Program-made: the position numbers and the translations under genes
The notes under the pieces: generated by a model
Seen by the model: only the letters and a program-made list of their open reading frames with translations
Databases searched by the model: none
Told to the model about the DNA's origin: nothing
In this document: positions 52,283-60,737 of the stretch, piece after piece
Layout of the letters: each line of letters begins with the position of its first letter
How positions within the stretch are numbered: position 1 is the first letter of the stretch
NCBI GenBank assembly: GCA_020027205.1
Contig: JAHRAQ010000012.1
Coordinates: forward strand, 1-64,000
Direction: 5' to 3'
DNA length: 64,000 bases
From: Nitrospirales bacterium
GTDB lineage: Bacteria; Nitrospirota; Nitrospiria; Nitrospirales; UBA8639

Positions 52283-53128
52283 TCAGCGAGCGCCGCGTTC
52301 CCCGGCCACCCGCTCTTCGAGACGGTCCGGGACGGCGGGCGGCGCGTCCGGGGAATCGGATGCGTCGCTGAACGCCTCTTCGGCGTACAACAGGCGATGG
52401 CAATAGGGGCAGGTCAACAGTTCGTCGGCACGCTTCACGCTGGCCACCAGTTGCGGCGGAATCTGCAACTGACATCCCAGACAGGTGCTCCCGCGCACCG
52501 GGGCCACCACGACGAGTCCCAGCGACGATTTAAGCGAGGCGTATCGATGCGCAATGCGCGTGTCCAGCGTCTCCAGCGCGGTTTGCTTCTGACGCTGAAG
52601 CGCCGCCGCCTCGTCCGTCAGTGTCGCCTCCGCGGACGTGACCCTGGCCTGTTCCGTCTCCATGTGCAGCGTCAAATCCCGCACCGCCGCCCGTGCGTCC
52701 TCCAGTTCTTTCGAGACGGTTTCGGCGCGCTCCATGGCCTGAAGGATGGTTTCCTCCAGCGCGTCTTTTTTCTTCGCCGCCAGATCGAGTTCAAACAAAT
52801 GAGCCTGATACTCCTTGTTCGTTTTCAACTCGTTGAGCCGGTCACGCATTTTTCCGATGTGATGTTCGTGCTCGCTCAAATCCCGTTCGCCGTTGCGCCG
52901 CTCGGCCGTCAGGGTCTCCAGCGACGTTTGCAGACCGTCCAGGCGTCGCTGCGCCTCGCCGACCGGCGCCTGCGCCGCCTGAAGTTGCCGGGGAAGATCC
53001 CGTTGCCGTTGTTCGAGTGTGTGGAGATCGCGGTCAAGCCGTTGCAGATGCACCAGGCGGGAAAGTTGCAAATTCAAGAAGACCTCTGCATGTTCACCGG
53101 ACGGGGCAGGATCATCACCACGCCCCAT
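52283..53128 (-). CDS. Coiled-coil protein with C4 zinc ribbon (DUF164/CT398 type)
   Basis: A 281-residue protein: a long antiparallel coiled coil (about 15-190) followed by a four-cysteine zinc ribbon (CLGCQ near 210 and CPYCH near 235), then a disordered acidic tail. This is the widespread CT398/DUF164 family, thought to be an interaction scaffold; the exact role is unsettled. The conserved segment ELKTNKEYQAHLFELDLAAK is diagnostic. The start at 53128 is preferred because a longer frame would run into the neighbouring tRNA. Confidence 0.9.
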   Translation of the reverse strand: MGRGDDPAPSGEHAEVFLNLQLSRLVHLQRLDRDLHTLEQRQRDLPRQLQAAQAPVGEAQRRLDGLQTSLETLTAERRNGERDLSEHEHHIGKMRDRLNELKTNKEYQAHLFELDLAAKKKDALEETILQAMERAETVSKELEDARAAVRDLTLHMETEQARVTSAEATLTDEAAALQRQKQTALETLDTRIAHRYASLKSSLGLVVVAPVRGSTCLGCQLQIPPQLVASVKRADELLTCPYCHRLLYAEEAFSDASDSPDAPPAVPDRLEERVAGERGAR

Positions 53129-53167
53129 TGTACCGCGTACCGCACCCGACCCGCAAATGGCAAAACG

Positions 53168-53244
53168 TGGTGGGCCCACCAGGACTTGAACCTGGGACCA
53201 ACTGATTATGAGTCAGCCGCTCTAACCAACTGAGCTATGGGCCC
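53168..53244 (-). tRNA. tRNA with CAT anticodon, probably Ile2 (lysidine type) rather than elongator Met
   Basis: Minus-strand cloverleaf: acceptor GGGCCCA/TGGGCCC, D arm GCTC...GAGC, anticodon stem GCTGA/TCAGT with loop CTCATAA (anticodon CAT), T arm CCAGG...CCTGG, and encoded CCA (53168-53170). The GGCTGACTCATAATC context and the TTGGTC variable region resemble tRNA-Ile2, whose C34 becomes lysidine through TilS. Elongator Met is the alternative; initiator Met is excluded by the paired first acceptor base. Confidence 0.85.
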
Positions 53245-53334
53245 TGCCCGCACGTTCGCCCGCCGGCCGTCCGCCCCTTCGGCGCCGCACCCCCCGCCGT
53301 GACATCGTGACACCGGGTCGACCGGCGCATGGCC

Positions 53335-53430
53335 CGGTCGGCGTCCCGTCGCCGGGCGCCGGTGCCGGATGCCGGTGCCGGTGTCAGCGCGCCGGTGCCG
53401 GCGCGGCGGCGTCAACGCGGAACCGGCGCG
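53335..53430. repeat. GCCGGTGCCGG low-complexity tract after dnaG
   Basis: Short imperfect GCCGGTGCCGG/GGCGCGG units between the dnaG stop and the CAT tRNA. No hairpin with a T run is visible, so it is not a typical terminator. Confidence 0.6.
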
Positions 53431-55338
53431 TCAGCGCGGAGCGATGGGGGCGGCGGCATATCCGGCTTTTTTCCCCCGCAACTCTTCGATCCGGGCATTC
53501 AGACGGCCCACGTCCTCGGTGCGGCGCTCGCGTTCGGCCATGCGAAGTTGCGCGATCAGTTCATCCAGACGGAGTTTCATATCGTGCCGCTCCAACGCGC
53601 TCACGCACCCCCGAATATACGCCTCCTGGTCGTCAAAATCCTTCTCGGACGCGGCGAGTTCCGCGACCGTCTCGCGGCATTCATCATCCGCACCGGCGTC
53701 CTCCAGCAGGCCCGGCACATCGAGACGGCCTTCGGCATCGAGACGGCGCGCGCCCATTTCCACAAGTTTGCGGTAGAGCGGAGACCGAAACGCCTCGGGC
53801 CGCAACGCCGGGAAATGTTCCGGGCGCAATTTGTCCTGCACCATCAACCAGACGATTTCACGTTCCTCGCGAAAGGCTTTGGGGTCGGGACGCCGGGGCC
53901 GGTCGGAAGACGCCGGCGGCGGCGGCGGCGCGGGCCGGCGGCGGGACGCCACGACCCGTTGACGTTCGAGCAGCGTCGGATAGCGGTCGAGCAGCAGTTG
54001 CGGTCGAACCCCAAGCCGCTCGGCGACGCATTGAATCTGCGCGCTTTTTTCGATGGGATTGGCGCCTTTGGCCACGATGCCGAGCACGGCGTCCACGCGC
54101 CGGGTCCGGGCCTCAATCGTTTCGTGCGCCGCGCCGTCCAGACAATGCGTCACGGCAAACTCCAGCAACGTCGGCGCCCGCTCCTGCAACACCAGCATCC
54201 CCTCCGCCCCGTGGGCGCGCACGTAGGAATCGGGATCGTGGCCCGGCGGCATCACCACCACCTTCACCGTAATCCCGCTGTCGCGAAACACATCCAGCGC
54301 GCGCAACGCCGCGCCGACGCCCGCCGCGTCGCCGTCAAACGTCAGCGCCACCGTGGTGACAAAGCGGCGCAACAGGGTGACATGATCGCCGGTCAGGGCC
54401 GTCCCCAGCGGCGCGGCCACCCGGTGAATGCCAGCCTGCCACAGGGCCAGCACATCGAAGTACCCCTCGACGAGCAGCAGGGTGTCAAGGTGCGGATTCG
54501 CCGCGCGCGCCTTGTCCAATCCATACAGGCAACGGCCCTTCTGAAAGAGCGGCGTCTCCGGGGAATTGAGGTATTTGGGGGAGCCGTCTTCGAACACGCG
54601 GCCGCCGAACGCCACCACGTTCGACCGAAGATCGGCAATGGGAATCATCACCCGTCCCCGAAAACGGTCGAACGGCCGACCGGCGTTCGAAGCGCCGCGC
54701 GCCTCGCCGGCCATCACGAGACCGGACGCCTCCATGTCGGCGCGGGACGCCCCCTGGCCGGTCAAATAGCGCGTCAGTTCGTCCCGCGACGACGGCGCAT
54801 AGCCCAGGCCGAAGTCCCGCACGGTCGCCGGCGTCAGACCGCGGTCGGCAAGATAGGCCAGCGCCGCCCGGCCCTTTTCGGTCTCATGAAGATTCCGTTG
54901 AAACCAGCCCCGGGCCAGGTCATGCAGATGTTCCAGCCGTTTGCGCTGCCCGGCCTGCGACGGCGCCCGTGACGAATGTTGCGGAAGCGTGACGCGCGCC
55001 TGCTCGGCCAGTTCGCCGACCGCCTCCAGAAAATCCAGCCCTTCCTTGCGCATCAGGAACGTGAAGACGTCGCCGCCCACGCCGCACCCGAAACAGTAAA
55101 ACATCTGCCGCGCGGCCGTGACGGTAAAGGACGGCGTTTTTTCATCGTGAAACGGACACAGGCCGCGATGGTTCTGCCCCGTTTTCGACAACGCGACGTA
55201 GCGGGACACCACGTCCACGATGTCCACGGCGTCACGAATCTGTTGAAGGGTCGCGGGGGGAATGCCGGCGCGCGCGGTTGCCAAGGCTGTTCTCCGAAGC
55301 GTGTGTCCCGGCGACGCTGGCACGCGCGGAACACGCAT
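53431..55338 (-). CDS. dnaG: DNA primase
   Basis: A 635-residue replication primase. The N-terminal zinc-binding domain (RGLCPFHDEKTPSF...FYCFGCGVGGD) is followed by a TOPRIM catalytic domain (LVEGYFDVLALWQAG, LTFDGDAAG) and a C-terminal helicase-binding part. The annotated ATG (55338) abuts a perfect hairpin and has no Shine-Dalgarno. An in-frame TTG at 55284, seven bases after GGAG, gives LATARAGIPPATLQQIRD and fits the family start better. rpoD is not adjacent. A strong promoter lies at 55368-55396. Confidence 0.95.
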   Translation of the reverse strand: MRVPRVPASPGHTLRRTALATARAGIPPATLQQIRDAVDIVDVVSRYVALSKTGQNHRGLCPFHDEKTPSFTVTAARQMFYCFGCGVGGDVFTFLMRKEGLDFLEAVGELAEQARVTLPQHSSRAPSQAGQRKRLEHLHDLARGWFQRNLHETEKGRAALAYLADRGLTPATVRDFGLGYAPSSRDELTRYLTGQGASRADMEASGLVMAGEARGASNAGRPFDRFRGRVMIPIADLRSNVVAFGGRVFEDGSPKYLNSPETPLFQKGRCLYGLDKARAANPHLDTLLLVEGYFDVLALWQAGIHRVAAPLGTALTGDHVTLLRRFVTTVALTFDGDAAGVGAALRALDVFRDSGITVKVVVMPPGHDPDSYVRAHGAEGMLVLQERAPTLLEFAVTHCLDGAAHETIEARTRRVDAVLGIVAKGANPIEKSAQIQCVAERLGVRPQLLLDRYPTLLERQRVVASRRRPAPPPPPASSDRPRRPDPKAFREEREIVWLMVQDKLRPEHFPALRPEAFRSPLYRKLVEMGARRLDAEGRLDVPGLLEDAGADDECRETVAELAASEKDFDDQEAYIRGCVSALERHDMKLRLDELIAQLRMAERERRTEDVGRLNARIEELRGKKAGYAAAPIAPR

Positions 55339-55361
55339 AACTCGTTGGAAAACAACGAGTT
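55339..55361 (-). promoter_or_regulatory. Perfect hairpin at the 5' end of the dnaG message
   Basis: AACTCGTTG and CAACGAGTT form a 9-bp stem with a 5-base loop. The element starts about where transcription from the promoter at 55368-55396 should begin and ends one base before the ATG at 55338. It may be an mRNA-stabilising 5' hairpin or an operator over the start site. Confidence 0.7.
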
Positions 55362-55367
55362 CTGAAC

Positions 55368-55396
55368 ACTATACCAACGGCGTACCGGCCCGTCAA
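55368..55396 (-). promoter_or_regulatory. Strong sigma-70 promoter of dnaG
   Basis: On the minus strand TTGACG (55391-55396), a 17-base spacer and TATAGT (55368-55373). It gives dnaG transcription independent of the upstream his operon. Confidence 0.75.
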
Positions 55397-55420
55397 CCGG
55401 GGCGCAGCCGGCGTGAATGC

Positions 55421-56089
55421 CTACCGGTCGCGGTTCGGCGGCGGCGTCTCCCTGACGCCCGACCGTCCAAACCGTTTGCCCAATTCCCGCTGCACGGCCG
55501 TCACGGGAATGTCGCAATAACCCAGCGCCACGATAGTGTGAAAGAGCAAGTCCGCCGCTTCGTGGATAATCGCGTCCCGGTCTTCGTTCTTCACGGCCAG
55601 CGAGACTTCGCCGGCTTCCTCCACGACTTTTTTAAGAATCCGGTCGGGGCCGCCCTGAAGGAGCGACGACACATACGACTTGGCCTGCGGATGCGCTTTG
55701 CGTTGAAGGACCATGGCGTACAGTTGATCCACAATGCCGCCGTTGGCCTCTTCGCCGCCCGGCTGTGACGCGAGACCCTCCGCTGTCACTTCCGTCCAGA
55801 AACACGTTCGCGCCTCCGTGTGACAGGCAGGCCCCGCGGGTTCGGCCTTGACCAGCACGGTGTCCCCGTCGCAATCAAGAAACAGGCGCCGACAGCGCAG
55901 CGTATGACCGGAGGTTTCCCCTTTCTTCCAGATCGCCTTGCGCGAACGACTCCAGAAATGCACGTCGCCGGTGCGCCGCGTCAGGTCGAGAGATTCCCGG
56001 TTCATATAGCCCAGCATCAGCACCGCGCCGTCGCGCCAATCCTGCACCACCGCGGGCACCAGGCCGTGGTCGTCAAACCGTATGGTCAT
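55421..56089 (-). CDS. hisI: Bifunctional phosphoribosyl-AMP cyclohydrolase / phosphoribosyl-ATP pyrophosphatase
   Basis: A 222-residue HisIE fusion catalysing steps 2 and 3 of histidine synthesis. The HisI domain (about 1-110; VLMLGYMNRESL, WSRSRKAIWKKGETSGHT, CHTEARTCFW) is followed by the HisE domain (LLQGGPDRILKKVVEEAGE, HEAADLLFHTIVAL). Start MTIRFDDHGLV at 56089 fits the family; an in-frame start 48 bases upstream overlaps hisF. Last gene of the his operon. Confidence 0.94.
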   Translation of the reverse strand: MTIRFDDHGLVPAVVQDWRDGAVLMLGYMNRESLDLTRRTGDVHFWSRSRKAIWKKGETSGHTLRCRRLFLDCDGDTVLVKAEPAGPACHTEARTCFWTEVTAEGLASQPGGEEANGGIVDQLYAMVLQRKAHPQAKSYVSSLLQGGPDRILKKVVEEAGEVSLAVKNEDRDAIIHEAADLLFHTIVALGYCDIPVTAVQRELGKRFGRSGVRETPPPNRDR

Positions 56090-56126
56090 CCCGTCAGGCC
56101 CCTCGCCCGCGCCGCCGGCGCCGCGT

Positions 56127-56930
56127 TCAGGCGTCATGGCCGTTCACCATCCGCATGGGCAGCCCCCGATTCTTGAGATAGGTTTTCGCCTCACCGACAC
56201 TGTGCCGGTCATAATGAAAAATGGACGCCGCAAGCACCGCGTCGGCCCCGCCGGTTCCCAGCGCCTCATAGAGATGCTCCAGCGTGCCGGCGCCGCCGGA
56301 CGCAATCACCGGAATCGACACGGCGTCGGCCACGGCCCTCGTCAACGGCAGGTCATAACCGTCCCGCGCGCCGTCCCGATCCATGGAGGTTAACAGAATT
56401 TCACCGGCGCCCTTGTCCCGCACGCGGCGCGCCCAGTCAACCGCGTCAATCCCCGTGGCCGTGCGGCCGCCGTGGGTGAACACCTCCCACCGCGCGGCCT
56501 CCGCCACGGGGGTTTCATGCCCGTCGCCCACTCGTTTCGCGTCAATCGCCACCACGATACATTGCGACCCGAAGCGGCGCGCGGCCTCCGCCACAAACTC
56601 CGGGGCGGCGACGGCGGCGGTGTTCACGCTCACTTTGTCCGCCCCCGCGTGCAGCAAACGCCGCACGTCTTCCAGCGTGCGAACCCCACCGCCGACCGTG
56701 AGCGGCATAAACACCTGCTCCGCCGTTCGCGACACCACGTCCAGCAACGTGCCCCGGCGTTCGTGGGACGCCGTGATGTCCAGCACGCACAGTTCATCCG
56801 CGCCGACAGCGTCATACCGCCGCGCGGCCTCGACGGGGTCGCCGGCGTCCCGAAGATTCACAAAGTTCACGCCCTTGACCACCCGGCCGTCCTTCACGTC
56901 CAGACAGGGAATGATGCGCTTGGTCAACAT
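56127..56930 (-). CDS. hisF: Imidazole glycerol phosphate synthase, cyclase subunit
   Basis: A 267-residue TIM barrel that uses ammonia from HisH to form imidazole glycerol phosphate. [20 protein letters not shown] is the conserved start, with catalytic Asp11 in CLDVKDG and Asp near 131 in [12 protein letters not shown] at 56930. It lies 16 bases after hisA. Confidence 0.96.
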   Translation of the reverse strand: MLTKRIIPCLDVKDGRVVKGVNFVNLRDAGDPVEAARRYDAVGADELCVLDITASHERRGTLLDVVSRTAEQVFMPLTVGGGVRTLEDVRRLLHAGADKVSVNTAAVAAPEFVAEAARRFGSQCIVVAIDAKRVGDGHETPVAEAARWEVFTHGGRTATGIDAVDWARRVRDKGAGEILLTSMDRDGARDGYDLPLTRAVADAVSIPVIASGGAGTLEHLYEALGTGGADAVLAASIFHYDRHSVGEAKTYLKNRGLPMRMVNGHDA

Positions 56931-56946
56931 CCCGCGCACGCGCCCC

Positions 56947-57669
56947 TCACGCGCGGGCCTCGGCCAGCGCCGACGGAAGATCCAGGGCGCCTTCGTAGAG
57001 CGCCCTGCCGACGATCACGCCGCGGATGCCGCGCCCCACGTCTTTAATCGCGCGAATGTCTTCCACGCGCGTCACGCCGCCGGACGCGAACAGGGGCGCC
57101 GGGCAGACCGCCGCCGCCCGCCGCAGCGCCGCCACGTCCGGGCCTTCCAACATGCCGTCCCGGCTGATTTCCGTCACCACGACCCCGGCCACGGGGTAGG
57201 CCGTCAGGGACGCCAACACCTCATCGGGCGTGGCGCCGGACAACGTCGTCCAGCCGCGCAGCGCGACGTTGCCGCACCGGCTGTCCACCCCCACGACAAT
57301 GGCGCCGGGAAACCGTTCGCACGCCTCGGCAAGCAGCGACGGCGTTTCCCAGACCACCGTACCCAACACCACCCGCTCGACTCCGCAGGACACATAGGCC
57401 CGGATGTCGTCCAGCGAGCGAAGACCGCCGCCCACCTGAATCGGGATGGACACGGCCCTGGCCATCGCGCACACCAGTTCCCGGTGACGGGGCGCGCCGT
57501 GCACCGCGCCGTCAAGATCCACCACGTGCAGCCGTGGCGCGCCCAGGGCTTCCCAGTGCCGGGCCATGGCCGTCGGGTCACGCGAATACATCGTCTCCCG
57601 CGTCATGTCGCCCTGGCGCAGGCGCACGCACCGCCCGTCTTTTAAATCAATCGCCGGTATGACCATCAT
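56947..57669 (-). CDS. hisA: ProFAR isomerase (1-(5-phosphoribosyl)-5-[(5-phosphoribosylamino)methylideneamino]imidazole-4-carboxamide isomerase)
   Basis: A 240-residue TIM-barrel isomerase. [19 protein letters not shown] carries catalytic Asp8 or so; [16 protein letters not shown] carries the second. The ATG at 57669 overlaps the stop of the inserted nuclease-like gene, so hisA is now translated directly behind that gene. Confidence 0.96.
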   Translation of the reverse strand: MMVIPAIDLKDGRCVRLRQGDMTRETMYSRDPTAMARHWEALGAPRLHVVDLDGAVHGAPRHRELVCAMARAVSIPIQVGGGLRSLDDIRAYVSCGVERVVLGTVVWETPSLLAEACERFPGAIVVGVDSRCGNVALRGWTTLSGATPDEVLASLTAYPVAGVVVTEISRDGMLEGPDVAALRRAAAVCPAPLFASGGVTRVEDIRAIKDVGRGIRGVIVGRALYEGALDLPSALAEARA

Positions 57670-58544
57670 CGCGGAACACTGCGAATTATTTGCCGATGTT
57701 CGACCTTGAGCACCTTTGTCAATTCCACCAATTCGCTTGGAAGCGCGCGTTCAGTTGCCAAAATAACCCGCGCAAACTTACGCGTACTGTTTTTGCTGAC
57801 ATCTAACAAATCACATCGCCACGCGCAATAGACAGCACGGTATTTTACGCACTGATAAATTCCCCGCTTCAAGTCATCATCTGAAGACAGGCGCGATTTT
57901 GCCTCTATCAATGTAGTTCCATTGCTCCCCACAAATACCACATCCACTCTGTCGCCGGATGGCAACGAGAATTCTTTTTCGCACTGTGCACTTTTTTCGA
58001 TTTTTAATTTTTTCGGATTTTTAGCAATAAATTCCTTCAATGTCTTGTGTTCCCTGCTTTCACCGCCAAAACCGTGAACCCCCTGTGCAACATTGCCATC
58101 CCGCTCTCGATATGTTTCATTTTTAATCGACGGCGGCTTTTTGCCAAACAGCGATTCATATACTTCAGACCAATGCGGATAAGAGAATACTTTTTCTTGA
58201 GCCGTTGCCGCTATTTTGCGTTTTTGTTTCTCGTCGGCCCCACTCCAGTCCTCAAAACCGGGAAATCCCTCGATCCCCGGTCCTGGCAATTTCGACGTTC
58301 CATTTACGACGATCGCACTCATTGTCGGGGCATTCGGTTTCTTTCCTTGTATGCGGCCATTTAGCTCGCCCAACACTTTGTGAAGTGAGTTGCGATAATG
58401 CATCCCTTTTCCTAATCTCGCATTTTTCTCGCATGCCGCATCTGTTACTTCTTTATACGATATGCGTCTTTTTCTTGAAATCGTCTCAAGCAAAATTTCC
58501 ATAAGTAACCGAAGGCGCTTGTCGTTTGAAGCAATCAAGTTCAT
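57666..58544 (-). CDS. PD-(D/E)XK nuclease-like protein inserted in the his operon
   Basis: A 292-residue soluble protein, AT-rich compared with its neighbours. The N-terminal half (about 1-60) is basic and helical. The C-terminal part has an endonuclease-like core: HKTLKEFIAKNPKKL, then Asp198/Asp201 (GDRVDVVFVG), Glu214-x-Lys216 (TLIEAKSRL) and Gln231 (YQCVKY), matching E-D-ExK-Q of restriction-type folds. It splits hisA from hisH and overlaps hisA by four bases. It may be a restriction or DNA-repair-type nuclease or a transposon accessory; the partner and target are unknown. Confidence 0.72.
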   Translation of the reverse strand: MNLIASNDKRLRLLMEILLETISRKRRISYKEVTDAACEKNARLGKGMHYRNSLHKVLGELNGRIQGKKPNAPTMSAIVVNGTSKLPGPGIEGFPGFEDWSGADEKQKRKIAATAQEKVFSYPHWSEVYESLFGKKPPSIKNETYRERDGNVAQGVHGFGGESREHKTLKEFIAKNPKKLKIEKSAQCEKEFSLPSGDRVDVVFVGSNGTTLIEAKSRLSSDDDLKRGIYQCVKYRAVYCAWRCDLLDVSKNSTRKFARVILATERALPSELVELTKVLKVEHRQIIRSVPR

Positions 58545-58559
58545 TCTTTAAGGTAATAC

Positions 58560-58612
58560 TTGTTCAATGGTTGCACTGGATTCCATCTTTCGCCGGAATG
58601 ACGAACAAGACT
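58560..58612. repeat. Short hairpin fragment beside the inserted nuclease gene
   Basis: CTGGATTCCATCTTTCGCCGGAATGACG, a degenerate CGCCGGAAT-type hairpin repeat, lies at 58570-58600 just upstream of the nuclease-like gene. It marks the left boundary of that insertion. Nothing else is seen between 58545 and 58656. Confidence 0.65.
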
Positions 58613-58656
58613 CATCGGTAGCGACACACGCGAGACGCCCGGAACGGGACGCGCCT

Positions 58657-59448
58657 TCACGGGGAAGCGGAGCCATGGCGGTCGCCCGGAGATTCCTCCC
58701 CCAGCGACAGGCGCCGCAGTACGCGCATCACGCCGTCGCGCGCCAGTTCTTCGGCCGTCACAAACGCGCCGCGCCGCTCGAAAAAACCACGCGCGTCCTG
58801 CGTCAGCGGTTTCTGTTCTTCGAAATACTCGCCCACCCACAACACGCCCCCGTCGCCGGCGCCGCGCAGGCGCAGTTCAAACCCGACGGCGGCCGGAATG
58901 GCGGCGAACGAGGCGCCTTCCCGTTCACGATACACGCGCACCACGCCCTCAATCACCGCATCCACTTCCAGTCGCCGCCCCAGCCGTTGCGCCCGGCGCG
59001 CGCCGGCGTCGCCTTCCGCGTCCGCGTCCCGAAGAATGTCTTCAACGGCGTCGGGCGGTACCACGCGCACGCGGGGATTGCGTTTGAGCCTGGCATATAC
59101 CATGTGCCGGATCGCCTCCGGCGCGAACGGCGGGACGGACACGGTCGACGCACCGGCGAGGCGGCGCGCCGGCGCGGCCCCGCGCAGCGAACGGCGAATC
59201 CCGGCATCGTCCTGGTCCGGCGGCGGCGCGCCGAAGGACGGCGCGCCGGCGCGCGCGTCTTTGACTCCGCGAAACGGCGCAATCGCCACCCTGGTGATGG
59301 CGTGGGGCGCAAAATGCGGATACTCGCGCACGGTGACGGTGTCCGGAGCACAGGCCGCCCCCGCGCACAGCATGACACCGCAGAACGCGGCGAGATGCGG
59401 CGCGCGCGGCCGCCCGGCGGCGTCACGCGCGGCGGCGACGCCGCTCAC
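58657..59448 (-). CDS. Probable lipoprotein encoded within the his operon
   Basis: A 263-residue exported protein with a lipobox-like LCAGAAC about 35 residues in. The mature part looks like outer-membrane-assembly or GNA1162-type lipoproteins (HAITRVAIAPFRGVKD, then a helical region), but no family is certain. The chosen start is GTG at 59448, overlapping the hisH stop as GTGA; the ATG 69 bases upstream would lie inside hisH. It has nothing to do with histidine and is an old passenger of the operon. Confidence 0.7.
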   Translation of the reverse strand: MSGVAAARDAAGRPRAPHLAAFCGVMLCAGAACAPDTVTVREYPHFAPHAITRVAIAPFRGVKDARAGAPSFGAPPPDQDDAGIRRSLRGAAPARRLAGASTVSVPPFAPEAIRHMVYARLKRNPRVRVVPPDAVEDILRDADAEGDAGARRAQRLGRRLEVDAVIEGVVRVYREREGASFAAIPAAVGFELRLRGAGDGGVLWVGEYFEEQKPLTQDARGFFERRGAFVTAEELARDGVMRVLRRLSLGEESPGDRHGSASP

Positions 59449-60059
59449 GACCAGGCCCCGAAATTGCGCAGGAGTTGAAGCCCCACCCGCTGACTTTTTT
59501 CCGGATGAAACTGGCACGCGAAAATCTTGCCCTTGGTCACACTCGACGCAAACGGCGCGCCATAGGACGTCTCGGTGCAGACCGTCTCCGGCTCTTCGGG
59601 TTCCACGTAATACGAATGGACGAAATACACGTGGGCCTCGGACTCAATGCCCTCGAAGAGCGGCATGGGCCGTTTGACCCGAATCGTGTTCCATCCCATG
59701 TGAGGAATCTTCAGCGACGGGGACGACCCGGCGGGAAATCGTTTGACTTTCCCCCGCAAAATATTCAACCCGCGGTGGACGCCAAACTCCTCGCTTTCTG
59801 AAAAGAGCACCTGCAGCCCCAGGCAAATCCCCAGAAACGGCTTGCCCCGCGCGATCGCCCGATGCAACGGATCAATCAGATGAAACCGTTGAAGATTCCT
59901 CACGCATTCGCCGAACGCGCCCACGCCCGGCAACACCACGTGAGTGGCCCGGTCAATCACGCGCGGGTCCCGCGTCACCACGGCGCGACAGCCGACCGTT
60001 TCAAACCCCTGCCGGACGCTGCGCACGTTCCCCATTTCATAATCGATAATGGCAATCAT
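59445..60059 (-). CDS. hisH: Imidazole glycerol phosphate synthase, glutaminase subunit
   Basis: A 204-residue class I glutamine amidotransferase feeding ammonia to HisF. The nucleophile cysteine lies in FLGICLGLQVLF (about residue 80), and the His/Glu pair in CQFHPEKSQ near 185. It starts MIAIIDYEMGNVRSVRQG. A 60-base gap separates it from hisB. Confidence 0.96.
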   Translation of the reverse strand: MIAIIDYEMGNVRSVRQGFETVGCRAVVTRDPRVIDRATHVVLPGVGAFGECVRNLQRFHLIDPLHRAIARGKPFLGICLGLQVLFSESEEFGVHRGLNILRGKVKRFPAGSSPSLKIPHMGWNTIRVKRPMPLFEGIESEAHVYFVHSYYVEPEEPETVCTETSYGAPFASSVTKGKIFACQFHPEKSQRVGLQLLRNFGAWS

Positions 60060-60119
60060 GCCTCACCCCGGCGGCGGACGGAGGGCGGACGGACGGGCCG
60101 GCGGCGCGCCCCGTGACGC

Positions 60120-60737
60120 CTACGCGAGCGAGCCTTTCGTGGACGGGACCTCCGTCACCCGGTCGTCCCGGCGCGTCGCCTGATCAAGCGCTTTGGCAAA
60201 CGCCTTGAACACGGCTTCGATGATATGGTGCGGATTGCGCCCGTACCGGACGTTGACGTGAAGATTCAACCCGCCCTGGTTCGCCAGCGCCCGGAAAAAA
60301 TCTTCGAACAGGCCCAGATCAAAACCTTTCACTTCCCGGTGCGACAACGTGACATTGTAGACAAGAAACGGCCGTCCGCTCAAATCCACGACGACCTCGG
60401 CCAGCGCTTCGTCCAGCGGCACCGCCGCCCATCCGAACCGGCCGATCCCGGCCTTGTCGCCCAGCGCGTCGTGGAGCGCCGTCCCCAGCACGATGCCGAT
60501 GTCCTCCACCGTGTGATGATCGTCGATGCGGGTGTCGCCCGTCGCATCCACCGTCAAATCGAAACAGCCGTGACGCGCGAGGGTGTCCAGCATGTGATCC
60601 ATAAACGGCACGGGCGTGGCAATCCGCCGCTGCCCGGTCCCGTCCAGGCCCCATTGCACCCGAATCGAAGTCTCGGACGTGGCCCGCTTGACGTCCGCCC
60701 GTCGAGGCGGCGGCGATGGATGTTTCCCGGCGGTCAT
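60120..60737 (-). CDS. hisB: Imidazoleglycerol-phosphate dehydratase
   Basis: A 205-residue monofunctional dehydratase, not fused to the phosphatase. Metal-binding motifs FMDHMLDTLARHG, DDHHTVEDIG and the late NPHHIIEAVFKAFAK are present. The first ~20 residues are a non-conserved extension. Its start overlaps the hisD stop by four bases. Confidence 0.95.
   Translation of the reverse strand: MTAGKHPSPPPRRADVKRATSETSIRVQWGLDGTGQRRIATPVPFMDHMLDTLARHGCFDLTVDATGDTRIDDHHTVEDIGIVLGTALHDALGDKAGIGRFGWAAVPLDEALAEVVVDLSGRPFLVYNVTLSHREVKGFDLGLFEDFFRALANQGGLNLHVNVRYGRNPHHIIEAVFKAFAKALDQATRRDDRVTEVPSTKGSLA

Noticed and set aside
55339-55361. LexA operator at dnaG
   Set aside because: The palindrome does not match the known CTGT-N8-ACAG or GAAC-N4-GTTC forms.
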